Part shown: positions 7,563 through 15,833 of the stretch, one piece after another
How positions within the stretch are numbered: the first letter of the stretch is position 1
Layout: each line of letters starts with the position of its first letter
Origin: Patescibacteria group bacterium
Lineage (GTDB): Bacteria > Patescibacteria > Paceibacteria > UBA6257 > 2-01-FULL-56-20
Assembly (NCBI GenBank): GCA_018971305.1
Contig: JAGXBC010000001.1
Span: 1-64,000 of the forward strand
DNA length: 64,000 nucleotides
Reading direction: 5' to 3'
Notes under the pieces: model-generated
The model's database searches: none
What the model saw: the letters and a program-made list of their open reading frames with translations, nothing else
Told to the model about the DNA's origin: nothing
Program-made: the position numbers and the translations under genes

Positions 7563-8396
7563 TTACACTACAAGGGTTTGGGGAGCTGCAGGATGCTCAA
7601 TGTTCACCTTAACGTCTATCGGTGAACTGAGAACCTTGAACATAGACTTTCTCCTCTGGTCGTTCCTCTGCGTGGCGCGGAGATTATCGTAATTACCGTC
7701 AAACACCTCGTCGGCGAATCCCCAACACTTGGCTTCATTAGCATCAAGCCACATGTCAATTTTCCGTTCGAGATGTCTCTTTAGCATTTCCCTAATTCTC
7801 AGCCTTGACCAACGGCTAAATTTCCCTTGTTCTTTCAGGCGTGCGGTGTAAATATTGAGCATTATTTCGCGAGATCTAACCAATTCAATAAAATCCGTCT
7901 CGGCTTCCTGAGCTAAACCCCTGAAACCATATGTCCCATAATGGAACATATATTTGGCCGGCGGCCTGATAATAAATTTGTCTGCTGCCAAAGGAATTAG
8001 TGACGTCATAGACCTAGCCCACTTGGTGGCCATTATTGTAATAGGGTTCGGACAAGAGAGGATCGCACCGAACATTTGCATTCCTGGTTCCCAACCTCCA
8101 CCACAACTTGCCAAGCTAACAAGGATGGGGCGCTCGGAATCGATGCCACTTAAAGTCCCGAGATTGATCTCGAACCTGTCTGCCATATTGTATTCAACAC
8201 CAGGCTCACCAACGTTATCGGAATTTTGATTCTCTAAAGAGATAGATTCTCCGCCCACGTAAATCGTGAATGTGTGTCTGTCTATCCTGTAGACATGAAC
8301 ATCTTCCGGGATGAAGTCACCCAGAAGCGCTTCGCTTACTTTAATTCCCAAAGGAGAACGGTCGGAATAAAGCTTCTTTCTTTTATTATTAGGCAT
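7563..8396 (-). CDS. ClpP-like serine protease
   Basis: 277 residues from the ATG at 8396, chosen because AGGGGGT lies five bases before it; a longer frame to 8456 lacks such a site. The ClpP/crotonase fold shows as SLASCGGGW (94-102, the glycine-rich oxyanion strand), Ser129 in ARSM, His152 in MFHYG, and Asp229 in WGFADEV. These match the Ser-His-Asp triad of ClpP in order and spacing. It is longer than ClpP (about 200), with extra N- and C-terminal parts, and is diverged, so it may be a specialised member that does not pair with ClpX. The gene lies 158 bp downstream of a band-7 protein on the same strand, echoing stomatin-protease pairs, but a terminator separates them. Confidence 0.8.
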   Translation of the reverse strand: MPNNKRKKLYSDRSPLGIKVSEALLGDFIPEDVHVYRIDRHTFTIYVGGESISLENQNSDNVGEPGVEYNMADRFEINLGTLSGIDSERPILVSLASCGGGWEPGMQMFGAILSCPNPITIMATKWARSMTSLIPLAADKFIIRPPAKYMFHYGTYGFRGLAQEAETDFIELVRSREIMLNIYTARLKEQGKFSRWSRLRIREMLKRHLERKIDMWLDANEAKCWGFADEVFDGNYDNLRATQRNDQRRKSMFKVLSSPIDVKVNIEHPAAPQTLVV

Positions 8397-8487
8397 ATTG
8401 ACCCCCTCGCCAGAATGTTCTGCCTTCAGGGTAAGTTCCGGCAACGCAAAAGTCAAATGAATTTGATGCTTATTAAGAATTAAAAAA

Positions 8488-8551
8488 CGCGGGCCTTCCT
8501 TAAATAAAAACAGGCCGGCGTTCCATCATACTGGAACAGCGGCCCGCGATA
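8488..8551 (-). terminator. Strong terminator of the band-7 gene
   Basis: An inner hairpin pairs GGCCGGCGTTCCA (8513-8525) with TGGAACAGCGGCC (8532-8544) and on the minus strand is followed by TGTTTTTATTT. A second outer stem CGCGGGCC (8488-8495) / GGCCCGCG (8541-8548) is followed by TTTTTT. The two alternatives cannot form fully at once; either would stop transcription. Confidence 0.8.
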
Positions 8552-8554
8552 TTT

Positions 8555-9127
8555 TCACGATTGCGACGCGGCGAACAAATTGCCTTCATCAATCAGGCGG
8601 ATGGTGTAGCTTGTAGAAAAATTGTTTATCCAGCAAAAAACCACCTTAATTCCGAAATCCTTCAGGACCGCCGCGGTCCGTTCTGTGAGCTCATGATTAA
8701 CCTGGCATTTATCCGGAGTGTCGCCGGCAACGGACTCCATCAGGTCATGGAGGTTGCGGCCCAGAACAACCGATGGGATGGCAGTTTGCCCTATCTCAGA
8801 TATTGTTGAATGGACATTATCGGTGGCGGTCAATGCCGTAAAAACATCGTCAATCTCAAAAACCAATGTCACACCTACTATTACAGTTTTTAGGTCATTA
8901 GTGATCAGAGCCAGCGGCCTGAAAACCAATCCCTGTCTCGCGCTTGAGATAATGGTAACCTTACTCGCTATCGGCCAATAGATATGGAATCCTGGATGAA
9001 GAACAACCGGATGTTTGCCCCATTTCCATTTCACTCCGCCTTCAATAGTCGTAATCAGAAAAGGTCTGGGAATAAACGCGCCGATATACCGAAAAATCTC
9101 TCCGAGCCAACCTAACGCAGTTTCCAT
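8555..9127 (-). CDS. Band 7 / SPFH domain protein
   Basis: 190 residues. The opening region contains TTIEGGVKWKWGKHPVVLHPGFHIYWP (about 26-52), which matches the start of the SPFH (stomatin, prohibitin, flotillin, HflK/C) domain. A long helical stretch follows. The usual N-terminal transmembrane helix is weak (residues 5-22 are only partly hydrophobic), and the protein is shorter than typical stomatins. Family members form membrane-associated oligomers that often regulate proteases, so the neighbouring ClpP-like gene is a plausible partner; this is inference. AGGCGGGG lies shortly before the ATG. Confidence 0.8.
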   Translation of the reverse strand: METALGWLGEIFRYIGAFIPRPFLITTIEGGVKWKWGKHPVVLHPGFHIYWPIASKVTIISSARQGLVFRPLALITNDLKTVIVGVTLVFEIDDVFTALTATDNVHSTISEIGQTAIPSVVLGRNLHDLMESVAGDTPDKCQVNHELTERTAAVLKDFGIKVVFCWINNFSTSYTIRLIDEGNLFAASQS

Positions 9128-9201
9128 AAACCCCGCCTTTGTTCAAATATAACTATAATAAGTATATGCGCCACAGCTCTCTAAAGCAATAAAATCTCAA
9201 T

Positions 9202-9230
9202 TTGATGAAAGTAATCCAATAGATTAAAAT
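9202..9230 (+). promoter_or_regulatory. Promoter of tsaD
   Basis: TTGATG (9202-9207), a 17-nt spacer, then TAAAAT (9225-9230). The ATG at 9242 is 11 nt after the -10 box, giving a leader of about 5 nt without a Shine-Dalgarno sequence. Confidence 0.6.
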
Positions 9231-9241
9231 CTCCTGAATAT

Positions 9242-10285
9242 ATGAAAATCCTCGGCATTGAAACGAGCTGCGACGAAACGGGATTAGCCCTGCTGGAAGC
9301 GAGCGGCGGCTTAAATCCGCCAACTGGCGGACCCAAATTCAAGATATTGAAAAACTTCGTCGCTTCCCAGATTAAAATCCACCGGCCTTTCGGCGGCGTA
9401 GTTCCTAATCTCGCGAAACGCGAACACTTGAAAAATCTTCCGATACTTTTCAGAAAACTCGGAGGTGAAAAAACATTGAAAGGCGTTAAACTCTTAACCG
9501 TTACCGTGGGTCCAGGTCTGGAACCGGCTCTCTGGACGGGAATTAACTTCGCAAAAGAGCTGGCTAAAAAATTGAAAATCCCTCTCGTGGGCGCAAATCA
9601 TCTTGAAGGACATCTTTTTAGTTTTCTTTTGCCATCCAGATCCTCCACTGCTTATGATTCAAGGTTATTGAAAAAAAATATATTTCCTGCCATCGCCCTT
9701 ATAGTTTCCGGCGGCCACACCCTCATCTTGAACGTTGAATCTTTTTCCAAATGGAAAAAAATCGGGGAAACGCGGGATGACGCCGCCGGCGAAGCATTCG
9801 ATAAGGTTGCGCGCATGCTCAAGCTCACCTATCCCGGCGGGCCGGAAATAGAAAAATTGGCCGCGCTTGGAAATTCCTTTGCGGTAACCTTCCCCCGCCC
9901 GATGCTTGACCAAAAAAATTATGACTTCAGTTTTTCCGGACTTAAAACTTCCGTGCTCTATTATCTCCGAGACAATCCACAAACAATCAAAGCTGACATA
10001 GCGGCAGGATTTGAACAGGCAGCAATAGACGTGCTCGTTGCGAAGACTCGCCGGGCCGCGGAAGAAACCGGTGCGGAATCCATAATCCTCTCCGGTGGCG
10101 TCGCCGCTAATAAACATCTCCGTAAAGCCCTAAAGCGAACCGCCGGCATCATCGGCACTCAATTCCTCGTGCCGGATTTCAAATACAACCTGGATAACGC
10201 CGCGATGATCGCCGTTGCCGGATATATGGCTTATTTAAGGAAGAAAAAATATCGCTTAACGGCGAACGGTAATTTGAACATATAA
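9242..10285 (+). CDS. tsaD: tRNA N6-adenosine threonylcarbamoyltransferase TsaD
   Basis: 347 residues, usual length. GIETSCDETG (5-14) is the family start, NHLEGH gives the metal ligands His120 and His124, SGGHT (156-160) and the late SGGVAANKHLR and NLDNAAMIA motifs complete the ASKHA-type fold. The enzyme moves the threonylcarbamoyl group from TC-AMP to A37 of tRNAs reading ANN codons, with TsaB and TsaE, which are not in this window. Between ALLEA and KFKI there is an extra segment (about 21-32) containing NPPTGG, encoded by a 16-bp palindrome at 9316-9331 that looks like an in-frame repeat insertion. A second small insertion lies near 131-147. Confidence 0.95.
   Translation: MKILGIETSCDETGLALLEASGGLNPPTGGPKFKILKNFVASQIKIHRPFGGVVPNLAKREHLKNLPILFRKLGGEKTLKGVKLLTVTVGPGLEPALWTGINFAKELAKKLKIPLVGANHLEGHLFSFLLPSRSSTAYDSRLLKKNIFPAIALIVSGGHTLILNVESFSKWKKIGETRDDAAGEAFDKVARMLKLTYPGGPEIEKLAALGNSFAVTFPRPMLDQKNYDFSFSGLKTSVLYYLRDNPQTIKADIAAGFEQAAIDVLVAKTRRAAEETGAESIILSGGVAANKHLRKALKRTAGIIGTQFLVPDFKYNLDNAAMIAVAGYMAYLRKKKYRLTANGNLNI
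9316..9331. repeat. 16-bp palindrome inside tsaD
   Basis: TCCGCCAACTGGCGGA is a perfect inverted repeat (7-bp arms around AC). It encodes the non-conserved NPPTGG loop of TsaD. Related GC-rich palindromes (53461-53495) occur between genes elsewhere in the window. Confidence 0.6.
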
Positions 10286-10297
10286 AACTCCGGATTA

Positions 10298-11407
10298 TTA
10301 TTTACTTTCCGGGACTCCGTAGGCGTGATAAGACATTTTTATACCCCTTGGCTTACAGGTTTTAATATATTCTTTAATTAAATATTCCTCATCCTCTCCG
10401 CCCACATCTTGCCCCGAAGAATCAGGCAGGTCCGGGGACCTCACTTCTGTCGCCGCAATTTCTATGTCACTCATCTTTTCTATAACGTTTCCGTATTTTT
10501 CAATCTCGTAGCTAACAATTTTTTTAATTTTCTCTCCTATCGGCCGCATTTCCGGATCTTCTAACATCGCTTCAATCCTTTCGTTCGGCGAGAGCAGGTT
10601 TATTTTCTTCGCAAGGATCAATTTTTTGTCTTTTTCAGAAATGACATTTTTTATCCTGTCGTTCCTGTCGCGCTGATATTCTTTGAATATTTTGATGTTG
10701 GGATTTTTATCGTCTATGGAATATTCCCAAACCCCGGTCGGATCATAAACACGATAATGTAGGGCTGCGGACTCCTTGGGGCCCAGATAATCTTCCAAAG
10801 CCGTAGCGTACTCAATGTCCAAATAGCTCGGCGGGATAGGTTTCGGCTTTGCCTTGCCGTCCTTGATGTCCGCAAGCTCTTGTTTGGTATATCCAAGTCC
10901 GGCATATACCTCAATAGGATGTATGTGGGCATTAACAGGTTGGCCGGACTTATCGAGCTCAATATATTTCCTGACCTCAGCAAAATCCATATTAACGAAC
11001 ATTTTCCCGCCGTCGGAGATGGCTATAAAAATTTTTCCTCCATCAATACTGACGAACCCCTTCTCCACCGAACTATCGGAAACTTCTCTTCTGATATCCT
11101 CTTCGGTAAATAAATTATGCTCACGCCTTTCCTGCCCCTCTTTCTCCTCGGGAGATTTTACGACCTGTGCGGAACCGGGAAATTCCGCAGTTCTTAAATT
11201 AGAAATCCCCTGGGACATAAAAACTACGGCCATTCCGATTGCGAGCGACCGCTTGAATTCTTTATATATTTCGCTGCTTTTATTTAATACCTTCCCAAAC
11301 TTACCCGAAAACTTGTTATCAGAAAAAATTTCGAATTTATTCGCCTCCCTGTGTTTCTTATCGGCCTCGGGGGTTTCTGGCGATTGATAATTCTTAAATT
11401 CAGACAT
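10298..11407 (-). CDS. Unknown membrane-anchored protein with an HxH...PPSxxD pattern
   Basis: 369 residues from the ATG at 11407. A charged N-terminus (1-50) precedes one possible membrane helix (about 52-72, LAIGMAVVFMSQGIS). The middle contains NAHIHPIEVY, then about 30 residues later PPSYLDIEYA. HxH followed by SxxD recalls the metal site of JAMM/MPN peptidases, but the spacing is longer and no upstream Glu can be assigned, so this is only a hint. The C-terminal half is highly charged and helical. No family was recognised. It is convergent with tsaD, 12 bp away. Confidence 0.75.
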   Translation of the reverse strand: MSEFKNYQSPETPEADKKHREANKFEIFSDNKFSGKFGKVLNKSSEIYKEFKRSLAIGMAVVFMSQGISNLRTAEFPGSAQVVKSPEEKEGQERREHNLFTEEDIRREVSDSSVEKGFVSIDGGKIFIAISDGGKMFVNMDFAEVRKYIELDKSGQPVNAHIHPIEVYAGLGYTKQELADIKDGKAKPKPIPPSYLDIEYATALEDYLGPKESAALHYRVYDPTGVWEYSIDDKNPNIKIFKEYQRDRNDRIKNVISEKDKKLILAKKINLLSPNERIEAMLEDPEMRPIGEKIKKIVSYEIEKYGNVIEKMSDIEIAATEVRSPDLPDSSGQDVGGEDEEYLIKEYIKTCKPRGIKMSYHAYGVPESK

Positions 11408-11505
11408 CAAAATAATATTTCTTAGGCTGCCACTATTTTATGATTTAACCTTCCCATAAATTAACAGCTTAGTCAAAGAAAGTTACCGTATTTTAATTTT
11501 TAAGA

Positions 11506-11511
11506 TATAAT
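11506..11511 (+). promoter_or_regulatory. -10 box of valS
   Basis: TATAAT followed by 7 nt and then ATG at 11519. Transcription is expected to begin at or next to the start codon (leaderless mRNA). Confidence 0.65.
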
Positions 11512-11518
11512 TCAGAAT

Positions 11519-14200
11519 ATGCTGGAGCCCCGATACGAACATAAAGAAGTGGAGGATAAAATTTATTCTCTTTGGGAAAAAAGCGGTTATTTTAATCCCG
11601 ATAATTTGCCGGTCGCGAAAAACGCCAAGCCGTTCACGATAATAATGCCGCCGCCGAACGCTAATGGCTCGCTCCACATCGGCCACGCCGTTTTCGTGAC
11701 ATTGCAGGATATACTCACCAGATTTTGGCGGATGCGCGGCCGTAAAGCCCTCTGGCTTCCCGGTGCCGACCATGCCGGATTCGAAACGCAAGTGGTCTTT
11801 GATAAAAAACTGGAAAAAGAGGGGCGCAGCAGATTCAAAATGACCCGGGACGAAGCCTGGAAGGAAATGTGGGAGTTCACGCAGAAGAATAAAGTCGTTA
11901 TGGAAAACCAGTTGCGCAAGCTGGGAGCTTCGGCTGATTGGTCCAGAGAAAAATTCACACTCGACCCAAGGATAGTGGAAGAAGTTCAAAATACTTTCGT
12001 AAAGATGTATGAGGATGGTTTGATTTACAGAGGCATGCGGATAGTAAATTGGTGTAGCAAGCATAAAACCGCGCTCTCGGATTTGGAAGTAAAATATATT
12101 GAGCGCAAAGACCCTCTCTACTATATAAAGTACGGTCCGCTCACGCTCGCCACCGTGCGCCCAGAAACTAAGTTCGGCGACACCGCGCTCGCCGTGAATC
12201 CGAAAGACAAGCGCTATCAGAAATATATCGGAAAAGAAATAGAAGCTATCGGCCTTCTCGGTAAGTTGAAATTCAAAGTAATCGCGGACGACGCCGTTGA
12301 TCCGAAGTTCGGAACAGGAGTAGTCAAAGTCACTCCGGCGCACGACACCACCGACTTTGAAATTTGGCAGCGCCATAAAGATGAAATTTCCGGGCCAAAA
12401 ACAATAATAGACGAGAACGGCAGACTTACCCGAGAAACCGGAACCTTCACGGGATTAAAAGTCGCCGAGGCACGGGAGAAAGTCGCGGAGGCGATGAAAG
12501 AAAAGGATATCCTGGAAAAAATCGAGCCGGAATACGTCCATCAGGTGGCCACCTGCTATAAATGCGGTACGACGCTCGAACCATTGCCCAAACAACAATG
12601 GTTCGTAAAAATGGAACCGCTCGCCAAAAAAGCACTAACGGCCGTGCAATCTGGAAAAATAAAATTCTATCCCGACCGCTCCAAGAAAGTTTATTTCCAT
12701 TGGTTGAAAAATATCCGTGACTGGAATATCTCGCGGCAAATCGTCTGGGGCATCAGGATCCCCGCCTGGTTCTGCCTAAGTTGCGATGAAACAAAAATGA
12801 ATCCCAAGATAAAATCACGCTGGTTTTTGGTGCGGCATGGGGAATCGGAATTCAATAAAGAACACAGACACCAGGGACAAATGAAAGGCAATCCTCTTTC
12901 CGCCGAAGGAATAGTCCAAGTACAGAAAACGGCCAAACTGTTAAAAGAACAAAATATAGATTTGGTCATCAGCTCTGACATAGAACGCTGCGAAATGACA
13001 GCAAAAATTATCGCCGAAGAAACCGGAGCAAAATTGGTTTTTGACGAGAGACTGCGCGAACAAAGCACTGGCGTTGCCGAGGGGATGATGAAGGACGAAT
13101 TCGAAAAAAAATATGGTGATATATTTTCAAAATACGAGGAGCGGATCCCCGGAGGCGAAACCTGGAAAGAGTTAGAAGAAAGAATCTGGAAATCGTTTAA
13201 CGAGCACCAGAAAAATCACAAACATATGAATGTCGTGATAGTTACGCACGGCTCTCCTATTAGTTATATTCTGGGTAAAATAAAGAATATTAAAGGAGAG
13301 GATTTAATTACCGCGCCATTCCCTAAAAATGCGGAGGTGGTAGATCTTGTAATTTCCGAACCATGTAAAAAATGCGGCGGTGATATTTACGAACAAGACC
13401 CCGACGTTTTTGACACCTGGTTTTCTTCGGGACAATGGCCGTACCTTACTCTCGGATATCCCAAGGGGAAAGATTTTAAAAATTTCTACCCGACGGATGT
13501 TATGGAAACCGCCTACGATATACTTTTTTTCTGGGTCGCGCGGATGATAATGTTCGGCATCTATCGCACCGGGCACGTTCCCTTCAAATCCGTATATCTC
13601 CACGGTCTAGTGCGCGACAAAGACAGGCAAAAAATGTCCAAGTCCAAAGGCAATGTCGTTGATCCGCTCGGAGTCTCGGAGATTTATGGAACTGACGCAG
13701 TGCGCATGGCGCTTGTGGCCGGAAATACGGCCGGAAACGACATTATTATTTCAGAAGAAAAGATTAAAGGCTACAGAAATTTCGCCACCAAGATTTGGAA
13801 CGTATCCAGGTTTATCTTAATGAATAAGCCGAGTGGTATTATTAAATCGACGCCATCCGCCGAAGACAAGAAAAATCTTGCCCAGCTAAAGAAAATCAAA
13901 ACCGAGATAACCAAACATCTGGAGCGTTTTGAATTCCATCTGGCCTCCGAAAAAATTTATCATTACTTCTGGCACACTTTCGCCGATAAGATAATAGAGG
14001 GCGCCAAACCACGCCTGCGCAGCAACCCCTCAAATCCGCTCGGGGCCAGCAACGAAGAAGAAAAAGCTGCCGCTTATCAGACGCTGGAAACGATACTTAT
14101 TGAATGCCTAAAAATGCTTCACCCCTTTATGCCTTTCATCACTGAAGAGATTTGGCAGAAGTTAAAACCCGGAGAACCCCTGATAATCGCGGAATGGTAA
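11519..14200 (+). CDS. valS: Valyl-tRNA synthetase with an internal histidine-phosphatase domain
   Basis: 893 residues. Class I synthetase motifs are present: HIGH at 53-56, DHAG in GADHAGFETQ, SADWSRE, and KMSKS at 705-709, with an editing domain between them. Two zinc knuckles lie at C419xxC422 and C616xxC619. Between them, about residues 432-610, is a complete phosphoglycerate-mutase/histidine-phosphatase domain: RHGE (catalytic His440), SSDIERC, an LREQSTGVAEG segment and a second catalytic His577 in VTHGSP. Without this insert the protein is about 700 residues, and the C-terminal coiled-coil arm of ValRS is missing (it ends shortly after ITEEIWQKL). Both halves keep their active-site residues, so a bifunctional enzyme is likely. 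The frame is unbroken, so this is not an assembly of two genes. Confidence 0.95.
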   Translation: MLEPRYEHKEVEDKIYSLWEKSGYFNPDNLPVAKNAKPFTIIMPPPNANGSLHIGHAVFVTLQDILTRFWRMRGRKALWLPGADHAGFETQVVFDKKLEKEGRSRFKMTRDEAWKEMWEFTQKNKVVMENQLRKLGASADWSREKFTLDPRIVEEVQNTFVKMYEDGLIYRGMRIVNWCSKHKTALSDLEVKYIERKDPLYYIKYGPLTLATVRPETKFGDTALAVNPKDKRYQKYIGKEIEAIGLLGKLKFKVIADDAVDPKFGTGVVKVTPAHDTTDFEIWQRHKDEISGPKTIIDENGRLTRETGTFTGLKVAEAREKVAEAMKEKDILEKIEPEYVHQVATCYKCGTTLEPLPKQQWFVKMEPLAKKALTAVQSGKIKFYPDRSKKVYFHWLKNIRDWNISRQIVWGIRIPAWFCLSCDETKMNPKIKSRWFLVRHGESEFNKEHRHQGQMKGNPLSAEGIVQVQKTAKLLKEQNIDLVISSDIERCEMTAKIIAEETGAKLVFDERLREQSTGVAEGMMKDEFEKKYGDIFSKYEERIPGGETWKELEERIWKSFNEHQKNHKHMNVVIVTHGSPISYILGKIKNIKGEDLITAPFPKNAEVVDLVISEPCKKCGGDIYEQDPDVFDTWFSSGQWPYLTLGYPKGKDFKNFYPTDVMETAYDILFFWVARMIMFGIYRTGHVPFKSVYLHGLVRDKDRQKMSKSKGNVVDPLGVSEIYGTDAVRMALVAGNTAGNDIIISEEKIKGYRNFATKIWNVSRFILMNKPSGIIKSTPSAEDKKNLAQLKKIKTEITKHLERFEFHLASEKIYHYFWHTFADKIIEGAKPRLRSNPSNPLGASNEEEKAAAYQTLETILIECLKMLHPFMPFITEEIWQKLKPGEPLIIAEW

Positions 14201-14216
14201 AATTGGCTTAAGGCAT

Positions 14217-14894
14217 ATGGAATTAATAACAATACTCCTCGGATTACTTCCCGGCTTCGCCTGGCTATTTTTCTTTTTAGGCGAAGATGACCACAAAGAA
14301 CCCAAGAAGCTTATCGCGTTTACGTTTATTATGGGCGCGGCTGCCGCATTCGTTGCCCTTTTCGCAGAATTGTTCCTCAGCTCTCTGATACAAGGATTAG
14401 GCATCGCCCGACTTTCAATCTTCGCACTGCTTATATTCGCCCTCACGGAAGAGTTCATTAAATTCTGCGCCGCCTATCTGAGCGTCAAAAAAAATCCTGC
14501 TTTTGACGAACCGGTTGACGCCATGATTTATATGGTAGTTGCCGCACTTGGATTTGCCACCGTGGAAAACCTCGGCGCCATAAACGGCACAGTATACGGC
14601 CAAGGCGCGCTTTTGGTTAATATTTTCGCGACAACATCGCTTAGATTTGTAGGAGCGACTCTGCTCCATGCTCTGACTTCGGCCATCGTCGGTTATTATT
14701 GGGCAATGACTATCCGCGAGTTCGAAATCAAAAAACCACTGCTGTGGGGCCTGCTTATCGCCACGCTATTGCATTGTTTATTCAATTACCTTATAATAAT
14801 CCTTGGTAACGCGGCTTATACGCTCGTATTCTTGATTATTATAGCTTTCTTCGTACTTGGTGATTTTGAGAAATTAAAGAAGGAGGCGGTATAA
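14217..14894 (+). CDS. PrsW family intramembrane protease
   Basis: 225 residues with about seven membrane helices. TEEFIKF (EExxK) in the third helix region, FATVENL, LLHALTSAIVGYYW and a final LLHCLFNYLI provide the conserved Glu and His residues of PrsW/CPBP-like glutamic intramembrane proteases. PrsW in Bacillus cleaves an anti-sigma factor; the substrate here is unknown. It begins 16 bp after valS and is probably read through from it. Confidence 0.88.
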   Translation: MELITILLGLLPGFAWLFFFLGEDDHKEPKKLIAFTFIMGAAAAFVALFAELFLSSLIQGLGIARLSIFALLIFALTEEFIKFCAAYLSVKKNPAFDEPVDAMIYMVVAALGFATVENLGAINGTVYGQGALLVNIFATTSLRFVGATLLHALTSAIVGYYWAMTIREFEIKKPLLWGLLIATLLHCLFNYLIIILGNAAYTLVFLIIIAFFVLGDFEKLKKEAV

Positions 14895-14964
14895 TCGCCA
14901 CGCTCACGAACCAGGCCGACCCATAGGAAATAAGTCAGCTGTTTATTTTCTCGCGCTTGCCTGA

Positions 14965-14970
14965 TATAAT
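14965..14970 (+). promoter_or_regulatory. -10 box of the Hsp20 gene
   Basis: Extended -10 element TGATATAAT, followed by 7 nt and ATG at 14978. No Shine-Dalgarno sequence; leaderless mRNA predicted. No CIRCE-type inverted repeat is seen. Confidence 0.65.
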
Positions 14971-14977
14971 AAAGACC

Positions 14978-15466
14978 ATGGATAACAACGACGATAAATT
15001 TTTTGAAACATTGGCCAATGAAAAAGCCGGGCTTGAGGGCGAATATAAGGTTGAACTTGCCAAAGCTCAAAACACGGCGGTACGAAAACCTGCCATGGAA
15101 TTAAAGGAAGCTAAAAAAGAAATGGCTGATGAACCAGAAGGCCAACTGACAATCGACGTCTATCAAACGCCTGCGGATATCGTAGTTGAATCGGCGGTTG
15201 CCGGGGTCAAACCCGAAGATATAGACATTAACGTCACAAACGACTCCGTGACAATCCGGGGTGAAAGGCATCGCGAGAAAGAAGTGAAAGACGATGATTA
15301 TTTTTATCAAGAATGCTACTGGGGAAGATTTGCCCGATCCGTTGTTCTGCCGCAGGAGGTAGATCCGGAAAGCGCGGAGGTTGTTTTCAAAAATGGCATC
15401 TTAACTGTGCGCCTGCCGAAACTTAATCGTAAGAAATCAAAAAAATTAAAAGTCAGGGTAGAATAA
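14978..15466 (+). CDS. Hsp20 family small heat-shock protein
   Basis: 162 residues from the ATG at 14978; an in-frame TTG at 14957 lies inside the promoter and is rejected. A charged N-terminal arm (1-60) precedes an alpha-crystallin domain starting near LTIDVYQTPADIVVESAVAGV and ending with NGILTVRLPK, the conserved GxL strand that packs against the neighbouring subunit. A Lys-rich tail follows. Such proteins hold unfolded proteins for refolding by ATP-dependent chaperones. Confidence 0.93.
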   Translation: MDNNDDKFFETLANEKAGLEGEYKVELAKAQNTAVRKPAMELKEAKKEMADEPEGQLTIDVYQTPADIVVESAVAGVKPEDIDINVTNDSVTIRGERHREKEVKDDDYFYQECYWGRFARSVVLPQEVDPESAEVVFKNGILTVRLPKLNRKKSKKLKVRVE

Positions 15467-15549
15467 TCAAATCGACTAATAACGAATTTCTACGAATATG
15501 CTAATTTTGGTATATTCGTATTAAATTAATAATTGTTTGATATAAAAAA

Positions 15550-15744
15550 ATGAGAAAATGTTCCATCTGTGGCAAGGGATCAAAAATCGTAGGTCATAGA
15601 ATTTTGCTCCGCGGCCACTATAATCCAACTTCAAAGTCCAGAAAATATCCCAACCTGCAGTGGGCTAAAGTTGATGGTGTCAGAAAATTTATTTGTGTTC
15701 AGTGCTTGAAGACCCTCCATAAAGCACCTCACAAGAAGAAATAG
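15550..15744 (+). CDS. rpmB: 50S ribosomal protein L28
   Basis: 64 residues. The start MRKCSICGKGSKIVGH and the second pair CVQC form the Cys4 zinc-binding version of L28; the Arg/Lys-rich middle (LLRGHYNPTSKSRKYPNLQ) matches the family. A TATAAA-like box lies directly before the ATG. tRNA-Pro begins 11 bp after the stop. Confidence 0.93.
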   Translation: MRKCSICGKGSKIVGHRILLRGHYNPTSKSRKYPNLQWAKVDGVRKFICVQCLKTLHKAPHKKK

Positions 15745-15755
15745 TCTTCCCCTTC

Positions 15756-15829
15756 CGGGCTGTAGTATACCGGTAGTACGAGCGCATGGGGTGCGTTTAG
15801 ACCGGGTTCGATTCCCGGCAGCCCGACCA
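15756..15829 (+). tRNA. tRNA-Pro (GGG), CCA encoded
   Basis: Acceptor CGGGCTG/CAGCCCG is perfect. The anticodon stem AGCGC/GCGTT holds the loop ATGGGGT (anticodon GGG); the T arm is CCGGG-TTCGATT-CCCGG. The 3' end reads ACCA, so CCA is genomically encoded, unlike the other two tRNAs here. Confidence 0.92.
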
Positions 15830-15833
15830 ATAT

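Noticed and set aside
11519..14200. Intein in valS
   Set aside because: The inserted region has histidine-phosphatase motifs and lacks the Cys/Ser start and His-Asn end of inteins.
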